A stretch of DNA of 64,000 nt from Saccharospirillum sp. MSK14-1. GTDB lineage: Bacteria > Pseudomonadota > Gammaproteobacteria > Pseudomonadales > Natronospirillaceae. The position numbers and the translations under genes are program-made. Positions within the stretch are counted from its first letter, which is position 1, and each line of letters begins with the position of its first letter. This document shows positions 7,748 to 16,458 of this stretch, one piece after another. The notes below the pieces were generated by a model that was not told the DNA's origin, made no database searches, and saw only the letters and a program-made list of their open reading frames with translations. The DNA is taken from contig NZ_MIES01000026.1 in assembly GCF_003054965.1 (NCBI RefSeq), positions 124,001 to 188,000 on the forward strand, read 5' to 3'.

Positions 7748-8335
7748 ATGTCCGAATCGAACCAAGATGTCCCCCAGATGCGCCATCAGGATCTGGCCAA
7801 ATTTTTTGAATTGCTCGGCTCCGGCCAGAGCCCGACCACGCTGCACGGCTCACTGACGGGCGTATTCGCGGCCGGCCATCGCATGGAGAGCGCCGACTGG
7901 GTCAGCTGGGCGAGCGATATGATCGGCCCGAGTGAAACCGTCACCGCCGATCATCAGGCCATTCTTAAGGCGCTCTACAGCACCACCTTAACGGCACTGG
8001 AAGACAGCAACATGAGTTTTCGGCCGCTACTGCCCGCCGATGACAGCCCACTGAGCGAGCGCCTGGAAGCCCTCAGCGACTGGTGCGGTTCTTTTCTCGG
8101 CGCCTTCGGTACCGTCGGCGTGGTTGCCGAAGATAAAGAGATGCCGGAGGAGATCGAAGAAATACTGGAAGACCTGTCGGCCATCGCCCAGGTCGAAACC
8201 GACCAGGACAGCGACGCTCAGGCGGAAGAGGATTTCACCGCCATCAGCGAGCACGTACGTATGGGCGTGCTGAATCTGTTCCTGGAATACAACCGCCCGG
8301 CGGCAGACGGCAAAGCCGAACCGACCGTCCATTAA
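7748..8335 (+). CDS. ygfB: YgfB/UPF0149 family protein
   Basis: 195 residues, an all-helical acidic protein of the YecA/YgfB family. Recognisable parts are the N-terminal LHGSLTGVFAAG (the TPAELHGLLCG region of relatives), FRPLLPADD and the mid-protein LSDWCGSFLGAFG, where relatives have WCQGFLYGLG. It sits directly upstream of pepP, its usual neighbour in Gammaproteobacteria; in Pseudomonas aeruginosa YgfB has been linked to regulation of peptidoglycan-recycling and beta-lactamase expression. The acidic linker EEIEEILEDLSAIAQVET is unusually long. An internal ATG at 7778 is a possible alternative start. Confidence 0.9.
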   Translation: MSESNQDVPQMRHQDLAKFFELLGSGQSPTTLHGSLTGVFAAGHRMESADWVSWASDMIGPSETVTADHQAILKALYSTTLTALEDSNMSFRPLLPADDSPLSERLEALSDWCGSFLGAFGTVGVVAEDKEMPEEIEEILEDLSAIAQVETDQDSDAQAEEDFTAISEHVRMGVLNLFLEYNRPAADGKAEPTVH

Positions 8336-8355
8336 GCGGCTTTGGAGACTCTTTT

Positions 8356-9690
8356 ATGACACGCATCAGCCGAACCGAATTTGCCGAACGCCGCCAGCAG
8401 CTTATGGAACAGTTGGCACCGGGCAGCATCGCCATCATTCCTGGCGCCAGCGAAACCATTCGCAACAACGACGTGCATCATCCGTTTCGCCAGAACAGCG
8501 ACTTCATGTACCTGACCGGCTTCGCCGAGCCCGACGCCGTGGCGGTATTGGTGCCCGGTCGTGAAGCGGCGCAATACATTCTGTTCGTCCGCGATAAAGA
8601 CCCCGAGCGCGAGATCTGGGATGGCTATCGCGCCGGTCCGGAAGGCGCGGTCGCCGACTACGATGCCGATGACGCCTTTCCCATCGATGACATCGACGAC
8701 ATCCTGCCCGGTCTGATGGAAGGCCGTAGCCGCGTTTACTCACACATGGGCGTCGATGCCGGTTTTGATCATCAATTGATGGCCTGGGTTAACCAGATTC
8801 GTGCCCGGGTCCGCCTGGGTGCACGGCCACCGGAAGATTTTTCCGACATCGCCCATCTGTTGCATGACCAGCGTCTGGTGAAATCCGAGCAGGAAATCGC
8901 CATCATGCGCGAAGCCGCGCAGCTCAGTGCCCGAGCGCACAAGCGCGCCATGCAAGCGTGCCAGCCGGGCGTGATGGAATACCAACTGCAAGCCGAAATC
9001 GAACACGAATGCATGCTCGGCGGCAGCCCCTGGCCTGCCTATCCGGCCATTGTTGGCGCCGGCGACCACGCCTGCGTGCTGCACTACATCGAGAACGCCG
9101 CCCCCATCAAAGATGGCGATCTGGTATTGATCGACGCCGGTGGCGAACTGGAATACTACGCCTCCGACATCACCCGAACCTTCCCGGCCAACGGCCGTTT
9201 CAGCGAAGAGCAACGCACCCTGTACGACCTGGTATTGCGTGCTCAGCTGGCTTCCATTGAAGCGGTTAAACCCGGCGCCACCTGGATTGAACCCCACGAG
9301 GCCACGGTGCGTGTGTTAACCGAAGGTCTGGTCGAGCTGGGACTGCTCAAAGGCGATGTCGATACGTTGATCGAACACAACGCCATCAAACCCTTCTATA
9401 TGCACAAAACAGGTCACTGGCTGGGCATGGATGTACACGACGTGGGCGATTACAAAGTCGGTGGAGAATGGCGGGTTCTGGAACCGGGCATGGTATTAAC
9501 CATCGAACCGGGACTCTATATCTCGCCCAATAACACCGACGTCGATGAAAAATGGCGCGGCATTGGTATTCGCATCGAAGACGATGTCGTGGTCACCCGC
9601 AACGGCTGCGAAATTCTCAGCGCCGATGTACCGAAAGACCCAACCGAGATAGAAGCCTTAATGGCCAGCTCCGAGCAGCGTCTGAGCTGA
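8356..9690 (+). CDS. pepP: Xaa-Pro aminopeptidase (PepP)
   Basis: 444 residues. The enzyme removes the N-terminal residue when proline is second; it is a cytoplasmic M24B metallopeptidase with two Mn ions. The aminopeptidase P N-terminal domain covers about 1-170, with the signature HHPFRQNSDFMYLTGF. The catalytic domain carries the metal ligands in order: Asp in LVLIDAGGELEYYASDIT (two Asp), His in MHKTGHWLGMDVHD, Glu in VLTIEPGLYI and Glu in IGIRIEDDVVV. Length matches E. coli PepP (441 aa). It starts 20 bases after ygfB. The ubiH gene that usually follows pepP is absent; a hairpin follows instead. Confidence 0.96.
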   Translation: MTRISRTEFAERRQQLMEQLAPGSIAIIPGASETIRNNDVHHPFRQNSDFMYLTGFAEPDAVAVLVPGREAAQYILFVRDKDPEREIWDGYRAGPEGAVADYDADDAFPIDDIDDILPGLMEGRSRVYSHMGVDAGFDHQLMAWVNQIRARVRLGARPPEDFSDIAHLLHDQRLVKSEQEIAIMREAAQLSARAHKRAMQACQPGVMEYQLQAEIEHECMLGGSPWPAYPAIVGAGDHACVLHYIENAAPIKDGDLVLIDAGGELEYYASDITRTFPANGRFSEEQRTLYDLVLRAQLASIEAVKPGATWIEPHEATVRVLTEGLVELGLLKGDVDTLIEHNAIKPFYMHKTGHWLGMDVHDVGDYKVGGEWRVLEPGMVLTIEPGLYISPNNTDVDEKWRGIGIRIEDDVVVTRNGCEILSADVPKDPTEIEALMASSEQRLS

Positions 9691-9698
9691 CACCCCTC

Positions 9699-9720
9699 GC
9701 GGGTATCGTCCGATACCCGC
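9699..9720 (+). terminator. Hairpin after pepP
   Basis: A perfect 9-bp stem (GCGGGTATC / GATACCCGC) with a 4-base loop, 9 bases after the pepP stop. There is no T-run, so it may be a Rho-dependent 3' end or mRNA-stabilising hairpin rather than an intrinsic terminator. Confidence 0.5.
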
Positions 9721-9829
9721 CAACGTCCCTTGCCTGATGCAAAATAATCACGCCCTCCCAGCGCAAATTGTCCGCTTTTGACTAAGCTGTCTTATTGGGA
9801 TTCAGAAGATTATTGGGCCGGAGACCAAC

Positions 9830-10966
9830 ATGCAGGTTCTGATACTCGAAGACGAAGTGGTCATACGAGAACTGCTCAAAACGGTGTTGTACAGCCTGAG
9901 CGACGATGTCGAGATTTTGGAGGCCGAGACCACCAGCAAAGGCCGGGCACTGTGGCAACAGCATCATCCGCAACTGGTGCTGTGTGACTGGGAGCTGGCT
10001 GATAACAGCACCGGCCTCGAATTGGTTAAATTCATCCGCGAAACCGATACCGAAACACCCGTCCTGATGATCACCGGCCGTGGCGATCGGCAGACCGTTG
10101 TCAGCAGTCGTCAAAGTGGTGTCACCGAATTCATCATTAAACCCTTCGACCCGGTACGACTGGGTGATCGATTAAAAGCCTACCTCCGCGCCGCGGGCGA
10201 GAAAGTGCCACAAACCAAGTCAGGCCCGTTACCCCCCTTGGTCGATTGGCTGAAAGACCTCAAAAGCCGACTGATGCCACCCCCCACGCTGGGCGGAACA
10301 CGCGACATCGTCAATCAACTTTCCGCCAGTGAACCACCCAGCGGACAGGATCTGGCCAAACTGTGGCGCACCAACCCGGCCATCACGGCGCGACTTATTC
10401 ATGTGGCGAACAGCGGCATGGCGAACCGCTACGGAAAAAACATCGACAATCTGGTCGATGCCATCAGCAGCATCGGCGTCACTATGGCCATGCAACAAGC
10501 CTTGGCATTAACGCTGGATCAGCAAGACCAATTAGCGCATCCAGCACTGGCGCAACACGCCATATTGCTGTGCCAGGACGCAGAGAATATTGCTGCGGCA
10601 GCCGCCACCTTAGCCAAACAACTGAAGGCGAATGTTGGCCAAAGTTACACCGCCGGTTTGCTCTATCCGCTGGGTGAACTGGCATTGCTGCAAATGATGC
10701 AAAGTTATCTCGACCAGGGCGGCGCTATCGACAATGCTGAAATCGAAACGATGCTGGAAAAACTGGGTGGCGATTACCTGAAAGCGCTGGAACAACTGTG
10801 GAAATTGCCACCGGAATTATGTGAACGCATCACCGCAGCACACGAGTTACCCGCCAACGTAGAACGTCACGAATTAATTCTGATGACCGTGGCGGTTGAT
10901 CAAGTAAAAGGGCGCACCGACAGCGACGATTACCAGCGCAAACTGGGATTGCTTGGCTTGCTGTAA
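9830..10966 (+). CDS. Response regulator with REC and HDOD domains
   Basis: 378 residues. The receiver domain (1-125) has the acidic pair at Glu7/Asp8, acceptor Asp53 in LCDWELADNS, Thr in MITGRGD and Lys in IIKPFDP. An HDOD domain (about 140-340) follows, with the pattern LWRTNPAITARLIHVANSG and AISSIGVTMAMQQALAL. HDOD domains resemble HD phosphohydrolases but usually lack the catalytic His-Asp pair and act as protein-interaction modules in signalling. The ATG is preceded by GGAG. It is convergent with cheB (20-base gap), so it may be an output of, or simply neighbour to, the chemosensory operon. No DNA-binding domain is present. Confidence 0.88.
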   Translation: MQVLILEDEVVIRELLKTVLYSLSDDVEILEAETTSKGRALWQQHHPQLVLCDWELADNSTGLELVKFIRETDTETPVLMITGRGDRQTVVSSRQSGVTEFIIKPFDPVRLGDRLKAYLRAAGEKVPQTKSGPLPPLVDWLKDLKSRLMPPPTLGGTRDIVNQLSASEPPSGQDLAKLWRTNPAITARLIHVANSGMANRYGKNIDNLVDAISSIGVTMAMQQALALTLDQQDQLAHPALAQHAILLCQDAENIAAAAATLAKQLKANVGQSYTAGLLYPLGELALLQMMQSYLDQGGAIDNAEIETMLEKLGGDYLKALEQLWKLPPELCERITAAHELPANVERHELILMTVAVDQVKGRTDSDDYQRKLGLLGLL

Positions 10967-10985
10967 AGCCTGCCCGTTATGGTGG

Positions 10986-12029
10986 TTAAATACGATGACC
11001 GGCACCGACTTTGTGCCAGTGTTTAATCAGTCGATCGGGAATGTCGTCCAGCGCCTGCACTTCGGTCACGCCGCCGGCTTCTAATGCAACACGCGGCATG
11101 CCATACACCACACAGCTGGCCTCGTCCTGAGCCAGCGTGTAGCAACCGCCGCGGTACATTGACAGCAAGCCCGCGGCGCCGTCTTTGCCCATACCGGTTA
11201 AGATCACCCCAACGGCATTCGCGCCACAGGCATCGGCCACCGACTGGAACAACACATCCACCGAGGGGCGATGCCCCTGCACCTGTTCTGAATCGACCAG
11301 ACGCGTCTGAAAATCCGATCCAGAACGGACCACGGTTAAATGCCGGTTGCCCGGCGCAATAAACACCTGGCCAGGCAAAATACGTTCGTGCCCTTGCGCC
11401 TCACGCACCTCCAATGCACTGTTGCGGTTAAGCCGTTCCGCAAAGGTGCGGGTAAAACCGGATGGCATATGTTGCGTCACCACTGTACCGGGTGCGTCTG
11501 CGGGCAGCGCCGTCAACACGGCTTTAATTGCCTCGGTTCCACCGGTTGATGCACCGATCGCCAGAATGTGTTCTGTACTGACACCCAGTGCCTCTATCGG
11601 TTTAATAACCCGCTTCTGGGTGGCACGGAAACGCGTGACGGCCGCCGCTGCGCGCAATTTATCGTGAATGACCGCCTGATAGTCGCCCAGTTCACGACGC
11701 ACATCGAGCTTGGGTTTGGCGATAAAATCCACCGCCCCTAAGTCCAGTGCCTGTAAGGTGGCTTCGGCCCCGCTTTCGGTCAGCGTCGAGACCATCACGA
11801 CAGGCATTGGGTGGCCTTTCATCAGTTTTTGCAGAAAGGTCAGACCGTCCATGCGCGGCATTTCAATATCGAGCGTTAAAACATCCGGCGGCGATTGCCG
11901 GATAAAATCACGAGCGGCGTAAGCATCCCCGACAGCGCCAACGACGGTCAGGTCCGGCGCACGATTGATCAGCTCCGTCAGAACCTGGCGAATCAGCGCC
12001 GAGTCGTCAATGACTAACACTTTAATCAC
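10986..12029 (-). CDS. cheB: Chemotaxis protein-glutamate methylesterase CheB
   Basis: 347 residues. CheB removes methyl groups from MCP glutamates (and can deamidate glutamines), resetting receptor sensitivity after phosphorylation by CheA. The receiver domain has acceptor Asp54 in LTLDIEMPRMDG and Lys in FIAKPK. The esterase domain shows Ser161 in AIGASTGGTEAI, His187 in VTQHMPSGFT and Asp283 in LTGMGKDGAAG, the same spacing as the E. coli catalytic triad. It is the last gene of the che operon and lies 33 bases after cheD. It should work with the adjacent CheR and the MCP whose tail carries a docking pentapeptide. Confidence 0.96.
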   Translation of the reverse strand: MIKVLVIDDSALIRQVLTELINRAPDLTVVGAVGDAYAARDFIRQSPPDVLTLDIEMPRMDGLTFLQKLMKGHPMPVVMVSTLTESGAEATLQALDLGAVDFIAKPKLDVRRELGDYQAVIHDKLRAAAAVTRFRATQKRVIKPIEALGVSTEHILAIGASTGGTEAIKAVLTALPADAPGTVVTQHMPSGFTRTFAERLNRNSALEVREAQGHERILPGQVFIAPGNRHLTVVRSGSDFQTRLVDSEQVQGHRPSVDVLFQSVADACGANAVGVILTGMGKDGAAGLLSMYRGGCYTLAQDEASCVVYGMPRVALEAGGVTEVQALDDIPDRLIKHWHKVGAGHRI

Positions 12030-12062
12030 ACCATCTCCTTCATTCGATTACTGCGTCTGTGA

Positions 12063-12713
12063 TCAGACATCAAACAATTCGATATCGCCTTCGGGTCGTT
12101 CATCATTCAGGCGGTGCAGGTACTGATCCTCACGTTTGAGGATGGTGTCGTTGTGCATTTGTTTCAGCTTTTTAACCAATACCTGACCGGATTCCGTGAA
12201 AAAATAGACCTTGCGCGGAAAGGGAGACAGCAAATCTTGCGCTCTCACTGGAATGTTCTCATCGGCCAGATACTTCAACACAAAGTCGGAATTTTTTTGC
12301 CCGACACTTTGGCTGGTAATGGCCGCCAATACATTGCCACCGCCAAACACCTTTGCTTCCAGGTTATTACGACTCGCGCCCATCTTAATCAACTCGTTGA
12401 TCACCAACTCCATGGCATAGGCGCCATATCGAGCCGACTTATACGACGTTAACGAATCCGACGTTTCATCCGCTGGCAGCAAGAAGTGATTCATGCCCGC
12501 AATGCCCAACTGCGTATCGCGAATGCAGGCGGCAACGCATGAACCCAGCACTGTAACAATCAGCTTGCCCGGCTGAGCCACATAGTATTCGCCGGGCAAT
12601 ATTTTTACCGCTTCGCGTTGAAAATAACGATCGTAATAACGATTGGGTGCCAGCTCGACATTGTGATGCTGCCGGGATTCTCCGGTAAAGGTTTCGCCGT
12701 CGCCGTAACTCAC
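12063..12713 (-). CDS. cheD: Chemoreceptor glutamine deamidase CheD
   Basis: 216 residues, about 40 longer than the smallest CheD proteins because of N- and C-terminal extensions. CheD converts specific receptor glutamines to glutamates. The catalytic Cys59 lies in VTVLGSCVAACIRD and His76 in GIAGMNHFLLP. The conserved central part YGAYAMELVINELIKMGA and KVFGGGNVL follows. The C-terminal tail (about 165-216), with a KVYFFTESGQ segment and an acidic end, is of the longer CheD type. It is encoded between cheR and cheB (8 and 33 bases apart). CheD is absent from E. coli but typical of F7-type chemosensory clusters. Confidence 0.95.
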   Translation of the reverse strand: MSYGDGETFTGESRQHHNVELAPNRYYDRYFQREAVKILPGEYYVAQPGKLIVTVLGSCVAACIRDTQLGIAGMNHFLLPADETSDSLTSYKSARYGAYAMELVINELIKMGASRNNLEAKVFGGGNVLAAITSQSVGQKNSDFVLKYLADENIPVRAQDLLSPFPRKVYFFTESGQVLVKKLKQMHNDTILKREDQYLHRLNDERPEGDIELFDV

Positions 12714-12721
12714 TGCGCCTC

Positions 12722-13549
12722 CTAGGCTTGTCGTTGATAAATGGTCTTCCCGACCAAACGCAGAGCACGATATTCGCGGTCAATGGTTTCTGAATGCCCG
12801 GCCACGTAGTAACCGTCCTTTGCCAGCAACGGCACCATACGGTCGAGCAGTTTAATCTGAGTGGGTTTATCAAAATAAATCATCACATTACGACAAAAAA
12901 TAACGTCCAGATCTGGTGCGACATCCCACTTTGAATCCAACAAATTCAACCGCTGAAATTGAATCAATCGGTTGAGTTCAGGCCTTACTTTGACCAAACC
13001 CTCGCGCTCACCCTTGCCCTTCAACAGGTAAGATTTCTTTAAATCAATATCCACATCCTTCACTCTGCTTTCGGCATAAACCCCCATTTTTGCCGTTTTC
13101 AACACCTGACTGTCGATGTCAGTCGCCAAAATCTGCACGGGTGGCGTCAGACTTTTAAACGTCTGGCACGCCGTCATGGCAATGGAGTATGGCTCTTCAC
13201 CGGTGCTGGCAGCGGCACACCAGATGCGCAAGGGCTGACCCTGACGATGACGTTCTGTCAGCATATCGGACAGCGAGTTGAAATGATGTGATTCGCGAAA
13301 GAAGGACGTCAGGTTGGTCGTTAACGCATTGATGAACAGTTCAATTTCATCAGGTTGTTGATCGAGAAATCCAAGATACTGCTGGAAGCTATTGAGATTG
13401 AGCGAACGCAGACGGCGTACTATGCGGCTGTACACCATCTGACGCTTGCTATCGCCCAGTTTGATTCCGGCGGCCTGGAAAATCCGTTTTCGAATGGCCT
13501 CGAAATCTGCTTCGTCGTAGTCAAACTCCCATTCCTTGTCGACTGTCAT
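12722..13549 (-). CDS. cheR: Chemotaxis protein methyltransferase CheR
   Basis: 275 residues. CheR methylates receptor glutamates using S-adenosylmethionine. The helical N-terminal domain (1-80) contains the family pattern KRQMVYSRIVRRLR. The SAM-binding Rossmann domain has RIWCAAASTGEEPYSIAM (motif I), ILATDIDSQVL and DVIFCRNVMIYF, with the final strand DGYYVAGHSET. It is adjacent to an MCP that ends in DWESF, a plausible CheR tether, with a gap of only 6 bases. It is the third-last gene of the operon. Confidence 0.96.
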   Translation of the reverse strand: MTVDKEWEFDYDEADFEAIRKRIFQAAGIKLGDSKRQMVYSRIVRRLRSLNLNSFQQYLGFLDQQPDEIELFINALTTNLTSFFRESHHFNSLSDMLTERHRQGQPLRIWCAAASTGEEPYSIAMTACQTFKSLTPPVQILATDIDSQVLKTAKMGVYAESRVKDVDIDLKKSYLLKGKGEREGLVKVRPELNRLIQFQRLNLLDSKWDVAPDLDVIFCRNVMIYFDKPTQIKLLDRMVPLLAKDGYYVAGHSETIDREYRALRLVGKTIYQRQA

Positions 13550-13555
13550 AATGGC

Positions 13556-15892
13556 TTAGAAAGACTCCCAATCGTCGTCTTCACTTTCCGGCAAAGGCAT
13601 GACTGATCCCGTCGACTTACTGACCGATGTCTGTTTCGCAGGCGTTGCACGAATCGGGGCGATGTTATTCGACTTCGACTCCCGGTTTTCCGGTTTGGCT
13701 TCAATGCGAGCCTGCATCTTACGGCTCAACTCAAATTGCGAAAGATTACGCACCAGCGTGTCCGCCTGTGTCTGCAAATTTTCCGAGGCGGCGGCTGTTT
13801 CTTCAACCAGAGCCGCGTTTTGCTGGGTCATTTCATCCATCTGACTCACGGCCGTACTGACTTCAGAAATACCACTGCTTTGTTCAGACGATGCGGCTGC
13901 GATCTCACCCATGATGTCATTAACACGTTTGATGGATTTCACAATCTCTTCCATCGTCTCTCCGGAACGGTTAACCAGGGTATTACCGTTCTCGATTTTT
14001 TCGACCGAGTCGGAAATCAGCGACTTAATGTCTTTCGCCGCATTGGCGGAGCGCTGCGCCAGAGAACGCACTTCGGAAGCCACCACTGCAAATCCGCGAC
14101 CTTGCTCACCGGCACGCGCTGCCTCAACCGCCGCATTCAAGGCTAATATGTTGGTCTGGAAGGCAATGCCATCAATCACACCGATGATCTCGGAGATTTT
14201 TTGCGCCGAGGCGTTAATGGCTTCCATCATGGTCACCACCTGACCGATCAGGTCGCCTCCCTGGTTGGCCACCTCTGATGCTTGTTCCGCCAAGCGATTC
14301 GCTTGCTGAGCGTTGTCGGAATTCGACCGTACCGTTGAACTCAGCTGCTCCATACTGGAAGCGGTTTCTTCCAGGTTCGACGCCTGTTGCTCTGTGCGGT
14401 TACTGAGATCGCTGTTGCCTTGCGCAATTTCGGCGGAGGCAGTTTGAATCGTCGCCACCGCTTCGCTGATTTGAATCAGCATGGTATCGAGGTTTTCGGC
14501 GGTCTTGTTACAGTAATTACGCAGATCACCAAAGCTACCGCCGAACTCAGTATTAATGCGCGTGGTGAGATTGCCTTCAGCCATCTTCTCCAAGGCACCG
14601 TTCACCGTGGTTAAGGCGTTATTGGCAACAGCAACCAGTTCATTAATGGCGGTTCCCAAGGTTTTGAAGAAGCCTGTGCGGCCGTCAACGTCCATCGTCA
14701 GAGTGAAGTCGCCATTGGCTGCACCTTCTACGATGCGAGTGACCTCACCCTCGGTCCAAAGTTCCTCAGTACGATCCTTCCATTCAACGATCGTACCCAG
14801 ACGCTGATTCGTATCCGGATCAAAAATAGGGGTCGCCTGTAATTCAAAAGTCAGTTTACCAACTTCAATTTCAGTAATGTATGTATCGGTTAAACGGTCG
14901 AGCATACTGATCTGATGTTGCGGATTTTTGTGGAATCGATCGATATTGCCGCCGACGATTTTATCGGCAGAAAACTGCGGTAACTCTTCACGCAGATCGC
15001 CTTCCACCCGATGCATCATTTCTGACACCGCCTCGTTCATATAGACAATGTCGCGATTGGCATCAGCAATCATCACGTTGGTGCTGGTCACATCCATCGC
15101 TTTACGAATGCGCGAATCCGATACTGCATTGGCCAGGCTCGTGCGCAATGTACTGTGCATTGCCACAACCGATTCCAAGACGCTCCCGGTTTTTATTTTT
15201 TCCGGAAAACCAATCTCCTGCTGGCCGCCTTGAATGGCCTGCATGATGGACTTTAATTGATCGGGCTCCGTACCTAAACTGCCGCGTAAGTTCCGGAATC
15301 CCCAAATTGAAAACAACAACGCCAACAACATAATAATGCCGGCAGTAATCAGCTGGATGGTCACTTGCCGAATCAGGTTGGTACCGGTTATAACCGCTTC
15401 TTGCTGTTCAACAAAACCGGAAAGCAACAGATCGATCTGGTTAAAGGTTAACTGCAACTCGTCCAATTCTGACGCTGTTAATAGCAGCCCAACCGCTCCA
15501 TCCGTCTGGTCGATAAAGGTGTCCAGCAGTCCCGATAAATTAGACGGAATGATGATTTCGAGCTCGACCGCATCGGTAACCAGGTGCTCCATTCGATCGT
15601 TAATTTCACGTTCGAGCTCTGCCATATCGTTGCGCAATGCCGACACACTGAATGGTACCTGATCGCGACGATAGACTTGTGATTGGTAGATGTGGTTAAG
15701 GCGTTTTTCCGCCAGAATATCCAGTGTCGCACCACTTGAAATCAAGTCGTTGCGAAACGCCGCTGCTTCCATCCGGGAGCTGAACCCGGATACAGAATTG
15801 ACCAACGCAAAACCGATCACGACCAACAACACCAACGGGATCACTGTGGTCAGTAACTGTCGCGTACTGAAAGACGGTATCAGTTTGTTCAT
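13556..15892 (-). CDS. Methyl-accepting chemotaxis protein with PAS domain and C-terminal CheR-docking tail
   Basis: 778 residues from the ATG at 15892, chosen because GGAG lies 9 bases before it (an upstream in-frame TTG at 15907 contains that SD). Layout: membrane helix about 14-35, periplasmic sensor region to about 175, membrane helix about 178-200, a PAS-like domain (about 265-385, with [17 protein letters not shown]), HAMP-like repeats, and the coiled-coil signalling domain. The hairpin tip [20 protein letters not shown] is highly conserved. The extreme C-terminus, after a flexible linker, is DDDWESF, which resembles the NWETF-type pentapeptide that binds CheR/CheB. The ligand is unknown; the PAS domain lacks obvious haem- or flavin-binding signatures that I can judge. 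Confidence 0.93.
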   Translation of the reverse strand: MNKLIPSFSTRQLLTTVIPLVLLVVIGFALVNSVSGFSSRMEAAAFRNDLISSGATLDILAEKRLNHIYQSQVYRRDQVPFSVSALRNDMAELEREINDRMEHLVTDAVELEIIIPSNLSGLLDTFIDQTDGAVGLLLTASELDELQLTFNQIDLLLSGFVEQQEAVITGTNLIRQVTIQLITAGIIMLLALLFSIWGFRNLRGSLGTEPDQLKSIMQAIQGGQQEIGFPEKIKTGSVLESVVAMHSTLRTSLANAVSDSRIRKAMDVTSTNVMIADANRDIVYMNEAVSEMMHRVEGDLREELPQFSADKIVGGNIDRFHKNPQHQISMLDRLTDTYITEIEVGKLTFELQATPIFDPDTNQRLGTIVEWKDRTEELWTEGEVTRIVEGAANGDFTLTMDVDGRTGFFKTLGTAINELVAVANNALTTVNGALEKMAEGNLTTRINTEFGGSFGDLRNYCNKTAENLDTMLIQISEAVATIQTASAEIAQGNSDLSNRTEQQASNLEETASSMEQLSSTVRSNSDNAQQANRLAEQASEVANQGGDLIGQVVTMMEAINASAQKISEIIGVIDGIAFQTNILALNAAVEAARAGEQGRGFAVVASEVRSLAQRSANAAKDIKSLISDSVEKIENGNTLVNRSGETMEEIVKSIKRVNDIMGEIAAASSEQSSGISEVSTAVSQMDEMTQQNAALVEETAAASENLQTQADTLVRNLSQFELSRKMQARIEAKPENRESKSNNIAPIRATPAKQTSVSKSTGSVMPLPESEDDDWESF

Positions 15893-15954
15893 GGTTTGGA
15901 TCTCCAACGTTCAGCGTTCATAAAGCGTCGTGGCGAACCCTTGCTTTCTAAGGG

Positions 15955-16458
15955 TTATTGGCTTCCACCTGCCTCTTTAATAGCCACGGCTTCTTCATCG
16001 ATCAGGCCCAATTCATTGCTACTGATTAAGGCTTCTATGTTAACCAGAATGATCATCTGATCTTCCTGAGTGGCCAGTCCGGACAGAAATCGACTGTCAA
16101 AGGCCACGCCAAAATCCGGCGACGGTTTTATTTCATCCCGCGTCAAACCAATCACATCAGAAACCCCATCAACTACCATACCGACCAGGCGGTCATGCAC
16201 CTGAACAACGATGACAATGGTGAACTCGTCATACTCCGGTTTGATGTTGAGGAATTTGATGCGCAGATCGACGATGGGTACAACTTCGCCTCGCAGATTG
16301 ATCACTCCCTTAATAAACGCAGGTGCGTTGGCAATACGAGTCACTGCTTCGTAGCCGCGAATCTCCTTTACCTGCATGATGTCCATGCCATAGACCTCGT
16401 CACCCAGCGCAAAGGTCAGGTATTCGTAACGAACTTCGCTGTCGGTTTGTGCTGTCAT
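15955..16458 (-). CDS. cheW: Chemotaxis coupling protein CheW
   Basis: 167 residues. CheW links MCP tips to the CheA P5 domain in the chemosensory array. The two-barrel CheW fold is recognisable from YLTFALGDEVYGMDIMQVKE, the GVINLRGEVVPIVDLR core and the VVDGVSDV segment. Its ATG overlaps the cheA stop by 4 bases (ATGA), so synthesis of the two is coupled. Vibrio cholerae cluster III carries two cheW genes at this point; only one is present here. The C-terminal tail EAVAIKEAGGSQ is slightly extended. Confidence 0.95.
   Translation of the reverse strand: MTAQTDSEVRYEYLTFALGDEVYGMDIMQVKEIRGYEAVTRIANAPAFIKGVINLRGEVVPIVDLRIKFLNIKPEYDEFTIVIVVQVHDRLVGMVVDGVSDVIGLTRDEIKPSPDFGVAFDSRFLSGLATQEDQMIILVNIEALISSNELGLIDEEAVAIKEAGGSQ

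Noticed and set aside
13355-13606. Open frames on the plus strand opposite cheR, the MCP and cheA
   Set aside because: They are antisense to clearly conserved genes and show no SD or family match; they reflect codon bias on the coding strand.
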